Shown piece by piece: positions 55,287 to 63,874 of a stretch of 64,000 bases of DNA (positions within the stretch are counted from its first letter, which is position 1; each line of letters opens with the position of its first letter). A program made the translations under genes and the position numbers. Under the pieces are notes generated by a model. The model did no database searches. It was given only the letters and a program-made list of their open reading frames with translations, and was not told where the DNA came from. Source of the DNA: Bacillus solitudinis (GTDB lineage Bacteria; Bacillota; Bacilli; Bacillales; Bacillaceae_D); contig NZ_KZ454943.1 in the NCBI RefSeq assembly GCF_002797395.1, positions 1 through 64,000 of the forward strand. The letters run 5' to 3'.

Positions 55287-55660
55287 TACGAACTCAAACC
55301 TTTCTAAGATTTAGAAATTATCTTACTATTATTTTATTATAACGGGTACAAAATAAAATGAATAGTCCTTTTTTCTCAATACCAATTACCCTCCATCTAT
55401 AAATACCCATTGAAGCCCTAGCAGAAGTAGGATCACAAAAGATTGGTTCGTTATTAAAAGAATACATAACAGGACTATAGTCTCGTATTATCATGCTAGA
55501 GTTGGTACACATTTCCAATATATAAATAATAGAAAACTATATACAAAATTACATAGCTTTCCGCTTGATAAAGTCGAATAAATAAGGCATAATAAAGACC
55601 TTATGACTTGAGAGTAAGTGACTGCTCCAACATAAGAACATTCATATAACAAGACTTCAT
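55287..55660. other. Intergenic region upstream of selC
   Basis: About 370 bp with no convincing gene on either strand. It should contain the chemoreceptor promoter on the minus strand and the tRNA-Sec promoter on the plus strand. No hairpin or repeat stands out. Confidence 0.5.
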
Positions 55661-55757
55661 GGGGCTGGCTGTGACACTGGTGTTCGCCACGGTCTTCAAA
55701 ACCGCTTGGGAGGCGCGTGCCGTCTCCGGTAGGTTCGATTCCTACACAGTCCCGCCA
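55661..55757 (+). tRNA. selC: tRNA-Sec (anticodon UCA)
   Basis: 97-nt tRNA decoding UGA as Sec. The anticodon loop CTTCAAA is at 55694-55700 (TCA at 55696-55698). T arm GTAGG-TTCGATT-CCTAC and encoded GCCA end are perfect. The variable arm is long (GGGAGGC...GCCGTCTCC). The acceptor GGGGCTGG/ACAGTCCC forms 7 of 8 pairs with a G-U and a terminal G-A mismatch. The D stem GTGACA/TGT(T)CGC has a bulged T, and the anticodon stem has one A-C mismatch. An integrase gene starts 170 bp downstream. Confidence 0.87.
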
Positions 55758-55892
55758 ATATTTCATACATACCAAGGGTTCTCCCAATCTTATCTTGATT
55801 GTTAATCCAAGCAATCCCCTCACAGTTTCACTCCAATCAACTGGAAAGACTGTAGAGGGACTGTTGTCGAGACTGTAGAGAACGTTTCCTTC

Positions 55893-55921
55893 AACCTCCA
55901 AATAATTAATCATTGGAGGTT
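55893..55921 (+). promoter_or_regulatory. Hairpin sequestering the integrase ribosome binding site
   Basis: AACCTCCAA and TTGGAGGTT form a perfect 9-bp stem with an 11-nt loop. The 3' arm contains the GGAGGT site of the integrase gene, whose ATG is 6 nt further on. Translation should be low unless the stem is opened. Confidence 0.75.
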
Positions 55922-55927
55922 ATTTTC

Positions 55928-56893
55928 ATGCAAAAAAAGTCAAAACCAAAACTCAAAATTAGAACGGGTAGCAAGAAGGAGACTCTAGTTGATTCAGATA
56001 TCCTAACTTTGGATGAAATGTTTGTTAAATTTATGACTGCTAAACAAACAGAGGGATTAGCGCCTCGAACAATAAATGAGTATTATCAGCACTACGATAA
56101 CCTTAAAGATTTTCTTGGTCAGGATATGACAAATGAAAATATTACTGTAGAGGATTTTCAGGGGTATATAGGGTTTATGCTACACGACAAGGGACTAGCT
56201 CCTATGACTGTTAATATCCGTACCCGTACCATGCGGGCATTCATAAGATATTGTCACAAGAAAGGCTTTATTGATACACCAATCCACGAGGACTTTAAGC
56301 CAATCAAAACACCTTCGGATACGCTAGAGTCCTTTACACCAGATGAGGTCAAAAAGATATTATCTGTCATTGACGATTCGATGTACACAGGATTTAGAAA
56401 CAAAGTTATTATTTATGTGTTACTGGATACTCTAGTACGAATTTCTGAACTATGTGCAATGAAACGTAGCAACGTAAACCTAGAGAAAGGTGAAATATAC
56501 CTTGAAGCAATGGGGACGAAAACTAGAAAAGCGAGAATAGTACCAATTACAAAGCCTACAATTGATTTGTTGAAGGAGTATTTGGAAATTATTGAGGACT
56601 TTGACGATGAACATTTATTCTTAACATATGATGGACACGAAATAAACCATGCTACAGTAAGAATTAACTTGAGAGACTATGGGAAAGGGGCAGGGGTTAA
56701 AAAGCGCGTCAGTCCCCATACATTCCGTCATACAGGAGCGTTGTGGTATATAAAAAATGGCGGTGACCCATTCAGTCTGCAAAAGACCTTAGGGCATTCG
56801 GATATGAGTATGACTCGCAAATATATTCAGATGAGCGACATGGATATTCAAGGACAGCACAAGAAATTCTCACCTATCAATAATTTAGTGTAA
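55928..56893 (+). CDS. Tyrosine recombinase / site-specific integrase
   Basis: 321-aa phage-type integrase. A SAM-like N-terminal core-binding domain (about 25-125) leads to the catalytic domain with TLVRISELCAM (Arg I), SPHTFRHTGALWY (His-x-x-Arg) and the YIQM tyrosine near residue 300. ATG 55928 follows GGAGGT. It sits 170 bp after the 3' end of tRNA-Sec and in the same direction, the usual arrangement for islands integrated at tRNA ends. It probably drives the island that continues to the right. Confidence 0.92.
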   Translation: MQKKSKPKLKIRTGSKKETLVDSDILTLDEMFVKFMTAKQTEGLAPRTINEYYQHYDNLKDFLGQDMTNENITVEDFQGYIGFMLHDKGLAPMTVNIRTRTMRAFIRYCHKKGFIDTPIHEDFKPIKTPSDTLESFTPDEVKKILSVIDDSMYTGFRNKVIIYVLLDTLVRISELCAMKRSNVNLEKGEIYLEAMGTKTRKARIVPITKPTIDLLKEYLEIIEDFDDEHLFLTYDGHEINHATVRINLRDYGKGAGVKKRVSPHTFRHTGALWYIKNGGDPFSLQKTLGHSDMSMTRKYIQMSDMDIQGQHKKFSPINNLV

Positions 56894-56926
56894 AAAGAAA
56901 TTGACTAATTATAAACCTTCCATCTC

Positions 56927-56990
56927 AAACTTGATTAAATTTACCTAAAACGATACGAAATAGTTTATAATGATTCAATTAATCAAGTTT
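56927..56990. repeat. 12-bp inverted repeat behind the integrase gene
   Basis: AAACTTGATTAA and TTAATCAAGTTT are perfect inverted repeats 40 bp apart, with TATAAT between them. Possible protein-binding site or promoter control; no known motif. Confidence 0.6.
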
Positions 56991-57031
56991 AGTTGGACAA
57001 CAAAAAAAGTGGCTGTTGCTTACAATGTAAC

Positions 57032-57068
57032 CGTAAAAGCTTGGAGAAAGACTCTTCAAGCTTTTACG
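57032..57068. repeat. Inverted repeat at the end of mcrC
   Basis: CGTAAAAGCTT and AAGCTTTTACG are perfect 11-bp arms around a 15-nt loop, between integrase and McrC genes. A T run is absent, so it is a weak terminator at best. Confidence 0.6.
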
Positions 57069-57130
57069 ATTTGAATCAATTTATTTAAACCTATTTATAG
57101 TTTTATCGGGACATTTCACTTTATGATCAG

Positions 57131-58372
57131 TTACTCGAGTATTTCATAAACATCTTCAATAAGATTTCTAATTGCCACCTTAAATGTTCCAGCATCGGGG
57201 CTTGCTATATCAATAAATACAGAGTGTATTTCTGGAACAGGTAAGCTATCATTTTCAATCGTTAATATAGTTGATGGTTTGTAAAAGAAAGATGGATAAA
57301 TTAAGATGCTCTTTTTCGCATATAAAAGTTGATTATATAACATAACTTGATAAATATCTGAGTTTTTAAATATACCATTAGCTTTATTCTTGACATCTAA
57401 TACGGCTTCTGCAGTCGGTTTGTAATCTCTTTCTTCATCTTGTGGGTTAAATTTGTATAAAATATCTGGTTGATAAAATCGACTACTCACAACTGACCCA
57501 TTCAGATATTCTTTACCAAATAATTTCAACTCCTTCCAGATGGAAAAGTTCCTTTCATTGGTTTCTTCAAGGAGAATTTTTCTAACGAATTTTTCAAAGA
57601 GCATATCAAAGTTTATGAGAAAACTCTCCCCTCCAACATTCCCTTTTAAACCGTCATAATATAAAGAATCAATAATCATAGCAGCATCTGATGCGATTTT
57701 TTTATATCTAATATTTTTAGAATTAAAGTGGATATTTTGAAGAAATTCACTGGCATTTTCACTAATTGGAACAACGTTAGTAAAATAACCAAGTAATTCC
57801 ATTGCTTGAGAACTATTTTGCCCTGACTGTGAGATTATTTGTAGTGCACCCACTATTAATCGATTTATATCTACATTTGGTGATAATATGTATACTTCAG
57901 TTTTCACAGGATATTTTTTCAACTTCATAAGGTTTTTGTAGGTTGACACATAATCAACGTTACCTTTAAGGTATTTAGTTTTTTGCTCAGAGGGAAAATA
58001 ATCCTGTAAAATTCCTATAGATATGTTCTCTTGCAGTTTTCGTAAAAAAGAATTAACTATATTTTGACTTTGGCTACTCTTGTTTATATCTAACAATTCA
58101 TCGTCTTGAACATCACGATAACTATATACATAATTATACAATCTTAAGATATGTACTATTTTAATTTCTTTATATTTAGGTTCTATATCAATTGTTCTTC
58201 GTGGAGTTTTTATATAACCAGTAAGGGACTTACTTAAAGCAACAACTGAAGCTTCTTTTTGCTCATGACTCCATGTAATCCCCTTCTTTTCAAGAAAATT
58301 AGTGAAAAATTCTATTTCGTCTGGAAATACATTAATTAGTTTCTGTCCTTCAGCATTTATAATTTCTTCCAT
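57131..58372 (-). CDS. mcrC: McrC-family restriction endonuclease subunit
   Basis: 413-aa McrC-like protein, the nuclease partner of McrB. An N-terminal domain resembling McrC (LTGYIKTPRRTIDIEPKYKE, then the LRLYNYVYSYRDVQ region) leads to a PD-(D/E)xK-type core with QPDILYKF and AVLDVKNKAN as candidate metal ligands. The gene begins 14 bp after mcrB. The pair would cut DNA bearing modified cytosine, unless coupled with the methyltransferase nearby. Confidence 0.87.
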   Translation of the reverse strand: MEEIINAEGQKLINVFPDEIEFFTNFLEKKGITWSHEQKEASVVALSKSLTGYIKTPRRTIDIEPKYKEIKIVHILRLYNYVYSYRDVQDDELLDINKSSQSQNIVNSFLRKLQENISIGILQDYFPSEQKTKYLKGNVDYVSTYKNLMKLKKYPVKTEVYILSPNVDINRLIVGALQIISQSGQNSSQAMELLGYFTNVVPISENASEFLQNIHFNSKNIRYKKIASDAAMIIDSLYYDGLKGNVGGESFLINFDMLFEKFVRKILLEETNERNFSIWKELKLFGKEYLNGSVVSSRFYQPDILYKFNPQDEERDYKPTAEAVLDVKNKANGIFKNSDIYQVMLYNQLLYAKKSILIYPSFFYKPSTILTIENDSLPVPEIHSVFIDIASPDAGTFKVAIRNLIEDVYEILE

Positions 58373-58386
58373 ACTTCACCAACCCT

Positions 58387-60018
58387 TTAGTGCTTTCCGA
58401 ATTCCTCTTTAAACTCCTCCACGAAATCCTTTAATTCAAATAATCCACTACTTAATGGTTCACCTAAGATTGCAACTAAGGCATTGGGATTTGAAAATGT
58501 ATATTCTCTTAATGTTGGAAGTATAACAAAGTTAAATTGCAAGTGGAGAGCTTCATCTGTCCAGATATATTTACCAGCATTTATCACTGAATCTGATAAA
58601 AAATATGAATGTCCAAGTAATAACTCTTCTTTTCCTAGTGTATTCAATATCCTAGTGTTGATAGTTTTTAATATATCACCTAAATCAAAAGAGCCATATT
58701 CAGTTATAGAAGATAGTAATTCATAATTTGGTTGCAATTCTATAAAAGCAAAACGTCTTCTAATCGCTAAATCAAGGAATGCAATATTTCTATCACTCGT
58801 GTTCATTGAACAGGCAATATATACATTCTTAGGTATAGTAATTTCTTTAATGCCTTCAATTTCTTTAGATAAATCAACAGAATATCCACGATCTAGAGTA
58901 AGTATAGTTTCACCAAAGATTTGAGCAATATTGCCCCGATTTAACTCATCTATAATAAATAGATATTTTTTAGTTTCATCCCCCTTTGCTTTTTGTACAA
59001 ACTCTAAGAATTTCCCTTTTTTAGACTTAATCGTAGAGGACTCGATTGTATCCCCACCAATAAACTCTTCATACGAGTAATTTGCATGGAACTGGATCAT
59101 TTCCGAATAATAAAATTCAGTTTTTAAATTGTCTAAAAATCTCGATTTCCCGATTCCAGGGACACCAGTCAGAACAATTTGTTTCGTCTGTAACAAGGTA
59201 TCATATATTTGTTTATCGGTTGGATTATCTCCAGTTAGTTGAATATATTTATCAACTTGATTTCTGTCAATTGAGATTTCTTGAATTGGATCAACTGTAT
59301 GAGTAGGTGTAATTTCAGGCTCATCACCAGCTCTAAATATAAATTCATTTCTTATATCGGATGCAGAAATAACTGTGGTTGACGAAGTAATTTGACCACT
59401 TAAAATGTCATCCTCAAATAACCAAAGAAAGTCATTTTTACTTATTTTGAACAGACTTTTTATAGCTTTTATAACAACTCGAGTAAATTCTTTATTATCA
59501 GGGGGATTTGGAAAATCAAAATCAACAAAGCGGAACACCCAACAAGCAAAGTGTTTTAAAGAAATTTTTTCATCTTTGAGATACTGTTCCTTAATAATCT
59601 CCTTGTACTTTCTTGACAGTGTCAATATTTTATTATTATCAACAAAAAGATGTACATTGTTATTCTTCTTCTCAACTGTATCCTTAACTCTGCCAGCCAC
59701 ACTAGCAAAATTAGTTCCTGGTTGGTAGAAATCGCTTGATGTTATTTCAACAGATTTAAAAGCATTAGGAAACAAAACAGATTTCTTTTCTCCAGTTTCA
59801 TTTTTTCCTTGTAAACCACCAAGTAACCATATTGCTTTTAACAATTCAGCTTTTTGCTCAGGATTGAGACTTACAAATTTGACTGGTCTTCTTAAAGAAA
59901 TACCAAGATGCTTCGCTAATAAATATGCTTCTAACATAGCATCGTTATCAATATTTAGACTTTTGAAATATTCTATCGACTGTAATACATCATCTTTTGA
60001 AACATAATACGCTGTCAT
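58387..60018 (-). CDS. mcrB: McrB-family AAA+ GTPase of a type IV restriction system
   Basis: 543-aa protein. The C-terminal AAA+ motor starts near residue 275, with Walker A GVPGIGKSR (about 283-291), Walker B FIIDELNRGNIAQIFGE (about 356) and sensor ACSMNTSDRNIAFLDLAIRRRF with the McrB-type NTSD. The N-terminal 260 residues, presumably the DNA-recognition domain, resemble nothing I know. It leads the mcrB-mcrC pair. By family the motor uses GTP and forms hexamers with McrC. Confidence 0.9.
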   Translation of the reverse strand: MTAYYVSKDDVLQSIEYFKSLNIDNDAMLEAYLLAKHLGISLRRPVKFVSLNPEQKAELLKAIWLLGGLQGKNETGEKKSVLFPNAFKSVEITSSDFYQPGTNFASVAGRVKDTVEKKNNNVHLFVDNNKILTLSRKYKEIIKEQYLKDEKISLKHFACWVFRFVDFDFPNPPDNKEFTRVVIKAIKSLFKISKNDFLWLFEDDILSGQITSSTTVISASDIRNEFIFRAGDEPEITPTHTVDPIQEISIDRNQVDKYIQLTGDNPTDKQIYDTLLQTKQIVLTGVPGIGKSRFLDNLKTEFYYSEMIQFHANYSYEEFIGGDTIESSTIKSKKGKFLEFVQKAKGDETKKYLFIIDELNRGNIAQIFGETILTLDRGYSVDLSKEIEGIKEITIPKNVYIACSMNTSDRNIAFLDLAIRRRFAFIELQPNYELLSSITEYGSFDLGDILKTINTRILNTLGKEELLLGHSYFLSDSVINAGKYIWTDEALHLQFNFVILPTLREYTFSNPNALVAILGEPLSSGLFELKDFVEEFKEEFGKH

Positions 60019-60601
60019 TTAGTTCCTCCTAAACATCTATATAGATAATAAACAATTACTAATAATTGTTAAATCTATTCTTACATAACAAAAGCTAAAT
60101 ATAAACACGTTTTTTTATTTCATAAGAAGTTTTTAAAAAAATAGACAGCTCAAAGAGTGACTGGCTCATTAAGAAAACAACTCTCCTACGAGTGGTTAGT
60201 TGTTAGTAGAATAGAATTTATTTTCCCAATAAAACAAACGTAAAAAAAACGACAATCCTTCAGTGTTGGACTATCGCTTTATATAGCTTTCTATTCACCA
60301 GTTATACACGTGTGTTTACTAACCCCATTGATCTTCAACGCGCATTATTGAAATAATCCGCTTTTTCGTAGGTTATCAATAAACCTAGTTGTTGAATTTT
60401 TTTCTAAGCTAGTTCAAATTCGTAGTTCATAAGTTGTTTCAATAACCATTTAGAGTAATTAATTCTCTTTTTTCACTCTGAATGAACTTCTATTTCACAA
60501 ATTAACTCTAGTTAACTAAACGCTTCAGAAAACAACATATAGTCTGTATTGGACATAGGAGAAACTCGTTAGTCCTTTAGAAATTTTTTAATGAATCGGC
60601 T
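60019..60601. other. Non-coding stretch between mcrB and the IS3 element
   Basis: About 580 bp, A/T-rich, without a convincing gene on either strand. It contains the mcrB promoter region and short inverted fragments (for example AAAACGACAATCC near 60247 and GGACTATCGCTTT near 60268). Possibly decayed mobile DNA, but nothing firm. Confidence 0.5.
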
Positions 60602-60668
60602 ACACTGAACTAGACAGAAAAATTAAGGTCAAGTAGACTACAGATAATATAATTGAGGAGAATCTACG

Positions 60669-60953
60669 ATGACTAAAAAAGAACGCCGAACATTTACTAA
60701 AGAGTTTAAAGAACAAATTGTGCAGCTATACAACAGTGGTAAACCAAGAAAAGAGATTATTCGTGAATATGACCTCACTCCTTCGTCTCTTGATAAATGG
60801 GTGGGTCAGAGTCAGACATCTGGTTCTTTCAAGGAAAAGGACAATTTAACTTCTGAACAAAAGGAATTAGCGGAACTAAGAAAGAGAAATAAGCAATTGG
60901 AAATGGAGAATGACATTTTAAAGCAAGCCGCGCTGATACTAGGACGAAAGTAA
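60669..60953 (+). CDS. IS3-family transposase OrfA
   Basis: 94-aa DNA-binding subunit. RRTFTKEFKEQIVQLYNSGK, with IIREYDLTPSSLDKWV, is the helix-turn-helix of IS3 OrfA, and a leucine-zipper-like helix (KELAELRKRNKQLEMENDIL) follows, ending ALILGRK. GAGGAG precedes the ATG. It ends 2 bp before orfB. Intact. Confidence 0.92.
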   Translation: MTKKERRTFTKEFKEQIVQLYNSGKPRKEIIREYDLTPSSLDKWVGQSQTSGSFKEKDNLTSEQKELAELRKRNKQLEMENDILKQAALILGRK

Positions 60954-60955
60954 AT

Positions 60956-61789
60956 GTGATTAAGAATAATCAACACAAATACTCGATATCAGCAATGTGC
61001 AAAGTCCTTCAAATCCCGAGAAGTACCTATTATTATGAAGCAAAAGAACGACAGGCTGAAGATGATATCACTTCTGATATTATTGAGATTTTCCACGAAA
61101 GTTACCAAAACTATGGGACTCGTAAAATTAAAAAGGAATTAGTAAAGCGTAGTAAGGTTGTTTCTAGACGTCGGATTGGACGAATCATGAAAGAGCAGGG
61201 CTTGGTGTCCTCTTATACGCTTGCGCAATTTAAGTCATATTCTAGCGGAACTAACGAATCAGAACAAAAAAATGAACTTGATCGACAATTTAAACAAGAT
61301 GAAGCGTTATCTGTCGTGGTGAGTGATTTAACATATGTCAGAGTCGATAAAAAATGGCAGTACATATGTGTATTTGTTGATCTCTTTAACCGTGAAATTA
61401 TTGGATATAGTACTGGGCGTCATAAAAATGCTTTACTTGTTTATCGTGCTTTAGCGTCAATGAAAACAGATTTGCGCAAGATCGGACTCTTTCATACAGA
61501 TCGAGGAAGTGAGTTCAAAAACAAACTTATCGATGATGCATTAGCCACGTTTAATATCCAACGTTCGCTTAGTATGAAAGGATGTCCTTATGATAATGCA
61601 GTAGCAGAAGCCACATTTAAAATCATAAAGACGGAGTTCATTAAAGGACGCCATTTTGATAGTCTGAAAGAGTTAGAATCTGAATTACACAATTATATCA
61701 ATTGGTTTAATTACAAACGAATCCACGGAACACTAGGTTATTTGAGTCCCATTGAATACAAACTTGGACACCTTAAAAAAGTTGTCTAG
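60956..61789 (+). CDS. IS3-family transposase OrfB (DDE)
   Basis: 277-aa catalytic subunit. The rve domain has VSDLTYVRVDKKWQYICVFVD (first D), FHTDRGSEFKN (second D) and CPYDNAVAEATFKIIKTE (E), with the usual GTLGYLSPIEY end. The stop is in the right inverted repeat. The start seems to be GTG 60956, right after the orfA stop, so it may be made by coupling or frameshifting. Intact and probably active. Confidence 0.92.
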   Translation: MIKNNQHKYSISAMCKVLQIPRSTYYYEAKERQAEDDITSDIIEIFHESYQNYGTRKIKKELVKRSKVVSRRRIGRIMKEQGLVSSYTLAQFKSYSSGTNESEQKNELDRQFKQDEALSVVVSDLTYVRVDKKWQYICVFVDLFNREIIGYSTGRHKNALLVYRALASMKTDLRKIGLFHTDRGSEFKNKLIDDALATFNIQRSLSMKGCPYDNAVAEATFKIIKTEFIKGRHFDSLKELESELHNYINWFNYKRIHGTLGYLSPIEYKLGHLKKVV

Positions 61790-62471
61790 TTAAGTGTTGA
61801 CTATCCATAAGCCCCTCTGCAATCGCTGAAACCCCTTTTACATCGCTTGCGTTTTCTGCGAATCTATACCTATCAGTTTCACTAAGCGTATGCCAGTCAG
61901 AAACAGTTGAAACATCAATTCCCTTAAATCCCATCAATTCTTCTGGTGTGAATTCCTTAATCTTAATTTCCACATTATCTATTTTCTCATCAAGGCTGAT
62001 CTCAAGGGGTTTCTCAAAGTTAACGCTTACTATTCTCAACATTAAATTAAAGAGAATGTCTGAAATTATATCAAATAGCTTTAAGCAAGTTTCATTCTCT
62101 GTTAAAGGATAGTAAATTTCCTTATCATCTTCAATAAAGGTTAAATTATACTTCGACAAGTTAGCATGAGCTAAGAGGTTTCTCAGTTTTCTAATGCTAT
62201 CGTCATGTTCGTTCAAAAAGTCGTGTTCCTTATGGGTAATAATACCTTCATCTTTGAGAGTACTTATAATGTCGTGGAGAGATGCGTCATAATTTTCTAA
62301 TCTATCCTTAAAAATGTTCTCTGTTAAATTAAACAAAAAAATTAATGCCGCATGACCGTTTCCAGACTCCTCTCTTGCTATTTCACAGTAACTTAATAAT
62401 TCCCCATGGTGTCTTGAATATTGCCAAACGTAGTTGATAACTTCTGTTTTTGAATAAAATTCCTTTTTCAT
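61773..62471 (-). pseudogene. HEPN-like protein, 3' end replaced by the IS3 element
   Basis: 232 codons, but the last eight (QHLTRQLF) come from the IS inverted repeat, so the native end is lost after about 61798. The remaining part is helical and contains RNLLAHA, an Rx4H motif like the RNase site of HEPN toxins, with a nearby KTEVINYVWQYSRHHGELLS segment. A HEPN role is inference from that motif and from defence neighbours. No continuation of the frame is visible on the far side of the IS. Start ATG 62471. Confidence 0.65.
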
Positions 62472-62596
62472 TTGACTTCTCCTTTAAACGATTTCCTAAT
62501 TTTGCAACTATATTATATCAATTTTTTTGTCTTGGTAAATAGGGTGTTAATTGCTGTTATCAAAAAACTAAAAAAAGTTGATATAACAGTTATAAC

Positions 62597-62635
62597 TAAT
62601 AGACCAATTCTTATGCGAATTGGTCTATTAAAAAG
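62597..62635. terminator. Terminator of the methyltransferase gene
   Basis: TAATAGACCAATTC and GAATTGGTCTATTA are perfect 14-bp arms around a 6-nt loop, with flanking A/T runs on both sides. Confidence 0.85.
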
Positions 62636-62692
62636 TTAATTTTTTTGATTTCCACCTAGAACTCTGAACCGTTACTCAAAAGAGGCGTCTTA

Positions 62693-63874
62693 TTATACAA
62701 TTTTATATCCAGCTTGAACTAGTTGTTCTATTATCGAATGACCAATTACTTCCCCAAGCTTTGGCGGAACTGCGTTACCAATAATTTTATATTTAGATGC
62801 AATTGATTCTCCAACAAATTCATAATCATCTGGAAAGCTTTGAATTCTTGCAATTTCACGAACACTATATCTTCTATTTTCAATAGGATGCAGAATTCCA
62901 CTGTTTTCAGGTGTTGCTGCAGCCGTAATTGTACCATTAATTTCATTCCGAGCGAAGCGGCGATAGAAATTAGGTGAACGATAACGTTTCATGTTATCAC
63001 GGATTCGTTTCAGACGTTCTGGCAAAAATTCATAAGGGATACTTTTCCAGGATCCACCTTCAGGAATATACCTAATCAAATTTTGACTTTGTGGAGATAG
63101 TTTCCATACTTCATCTTGATTTGGGGTTCCTTCAGGAATATTACTAATAGCATAGCCCACAGTTAGTATCTCTGGATTGACATCAATGGGTTCAGGAAAC
63201 CAATAATTGAAATTTAAATCGTTTCTTATGCCGACAATTATTACACGAAAGCGATTTTGAGGTACTCCGTAATCGCTAGCTTTTAATAAATGATAGTGAA
63301 CTCGATATCCAGGACCTGCATTTTCAAGCAAGGAAACTAGAGTGTCAATTAGTTTTGACCCATCTTTATTCTTAATTGAAAGTAAGCCACGTACATTTTC
63401 AAAAACCACAATTTTGGGATGTTTAGCTTCAATAATACGGATACATTCTAGATACAGATTACCACGATCATCAACGGTACCTAAACGATTACCCGCATTT
63501 GAAAATGGTTGACAAGGAAAACCACCGACAACTACATCTGCTTCTGGTAATTCATCTGCCTCAACTTGAGTAATATCTTTTTCATGTATTTCACCGATGT
63601 TATGCCGATAATTTTCTATAGCAGGTTTAAGAATATCATTTGCCCAGACCACATCGAACCCCGCTTTTATTAGACCTAAATCTAACCCACCTGCACCACT
63701 AAATAAAGAGATTGTTTTTAATGTTGTCTTTAAATTTTGTGTTTTTTCGGTAGTGGAAATATTATTATTAAAATCAGGTTCAAAACGAAAAGTCAGCTGT
63801 TGTTCCTTTGGTTCAACACTGTACTCAGTATCTGTTTTTTCTAATACAACAGTTTTTGTTTGAGATAATGTCAT
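62693..63874 (-). CDS. C5-cytosine DNA methyltransferase
   Basis: 393-aa Dcm-type enzyme. Motif I is SLFSGAGGLDLG (about 56-67), motif IV GGFPCQPFSNAG with catalytic Cys121, motif VI VFENVRG (about 157), motif VIII RFRVIIVG, motif X KIIGNAVPP near the end. It methylates cytosine at an unknown site. About 50 extra residues precede motif I. It overlaps the regulator gene upstream by 4 bp. It may protect against, or create targets for, the McrBC pair in the same island. Confidence 0.93.
   Translation of the reverse strand: MTLSQTKTVVLEKTDTEYSVEPKEQQLTFRFEPDFNNNISTTEKTQNLKTTLKTISLFSGAGGLDLGLIKAGFDVVWANDILKPAIENYRHNIGEIHEKDITQVEADELPEADVVVGGFPCQPFSNAGNRLGTVDDRGNLYLECIRIIEAKHPKIVVFENVRGLLSIKNKDGSKLIDTLVSLLENAGPGYRVHYHLLKASDYGVPQNRFRVIIVGIRNDLNFNYWFPEPIDVNPEILTVGYAISNIPEGTPNQDEVWKLSPQSQNLIRYIPEGGSWKSIPYEFLPERLKRIRDNMKRYRSPNFYRRFARNEINGTITAAATPENSGILHPIENRRYSVREIARIQSFPDDYEFVGESIASKYKIIGNAVPPKLGEVIGHSIIEQLVQAGYKIV

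Larger units (their letters stand above)
60602..61797 (+). mobile_element. IS3-family insertion sequence
   Basis: About 1.2-kb element with imperfect terminal inverted repeats: ACACTGAACTAGACA at the left and TGTCTAGTTAAGTGT at the right, with AATTAAGGT/ACCTTAAA continuing inside. It holds orfA and orfB of the IS3 type. No target duplication is evident at the ends as I place them. The right end lies inside a gene on the minus strand, whose 3' end it replaced. Confidence 0.88.

Noticed and set aside
55491..55913. 140-aa minus-strand frame across the tRNA-Sec gene
   Set aside because: It runs antisense through the tRNA and its downstream spacer, with no family signs.
60940..60960. Programmed -1 frameshift A6G signal between IS3 orfA and orfB
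   Set aside because: The usual slippery heptamer is not visible at the junction; coupling through the adjacent GTG start is enough, so I do not annotate a frameshift.
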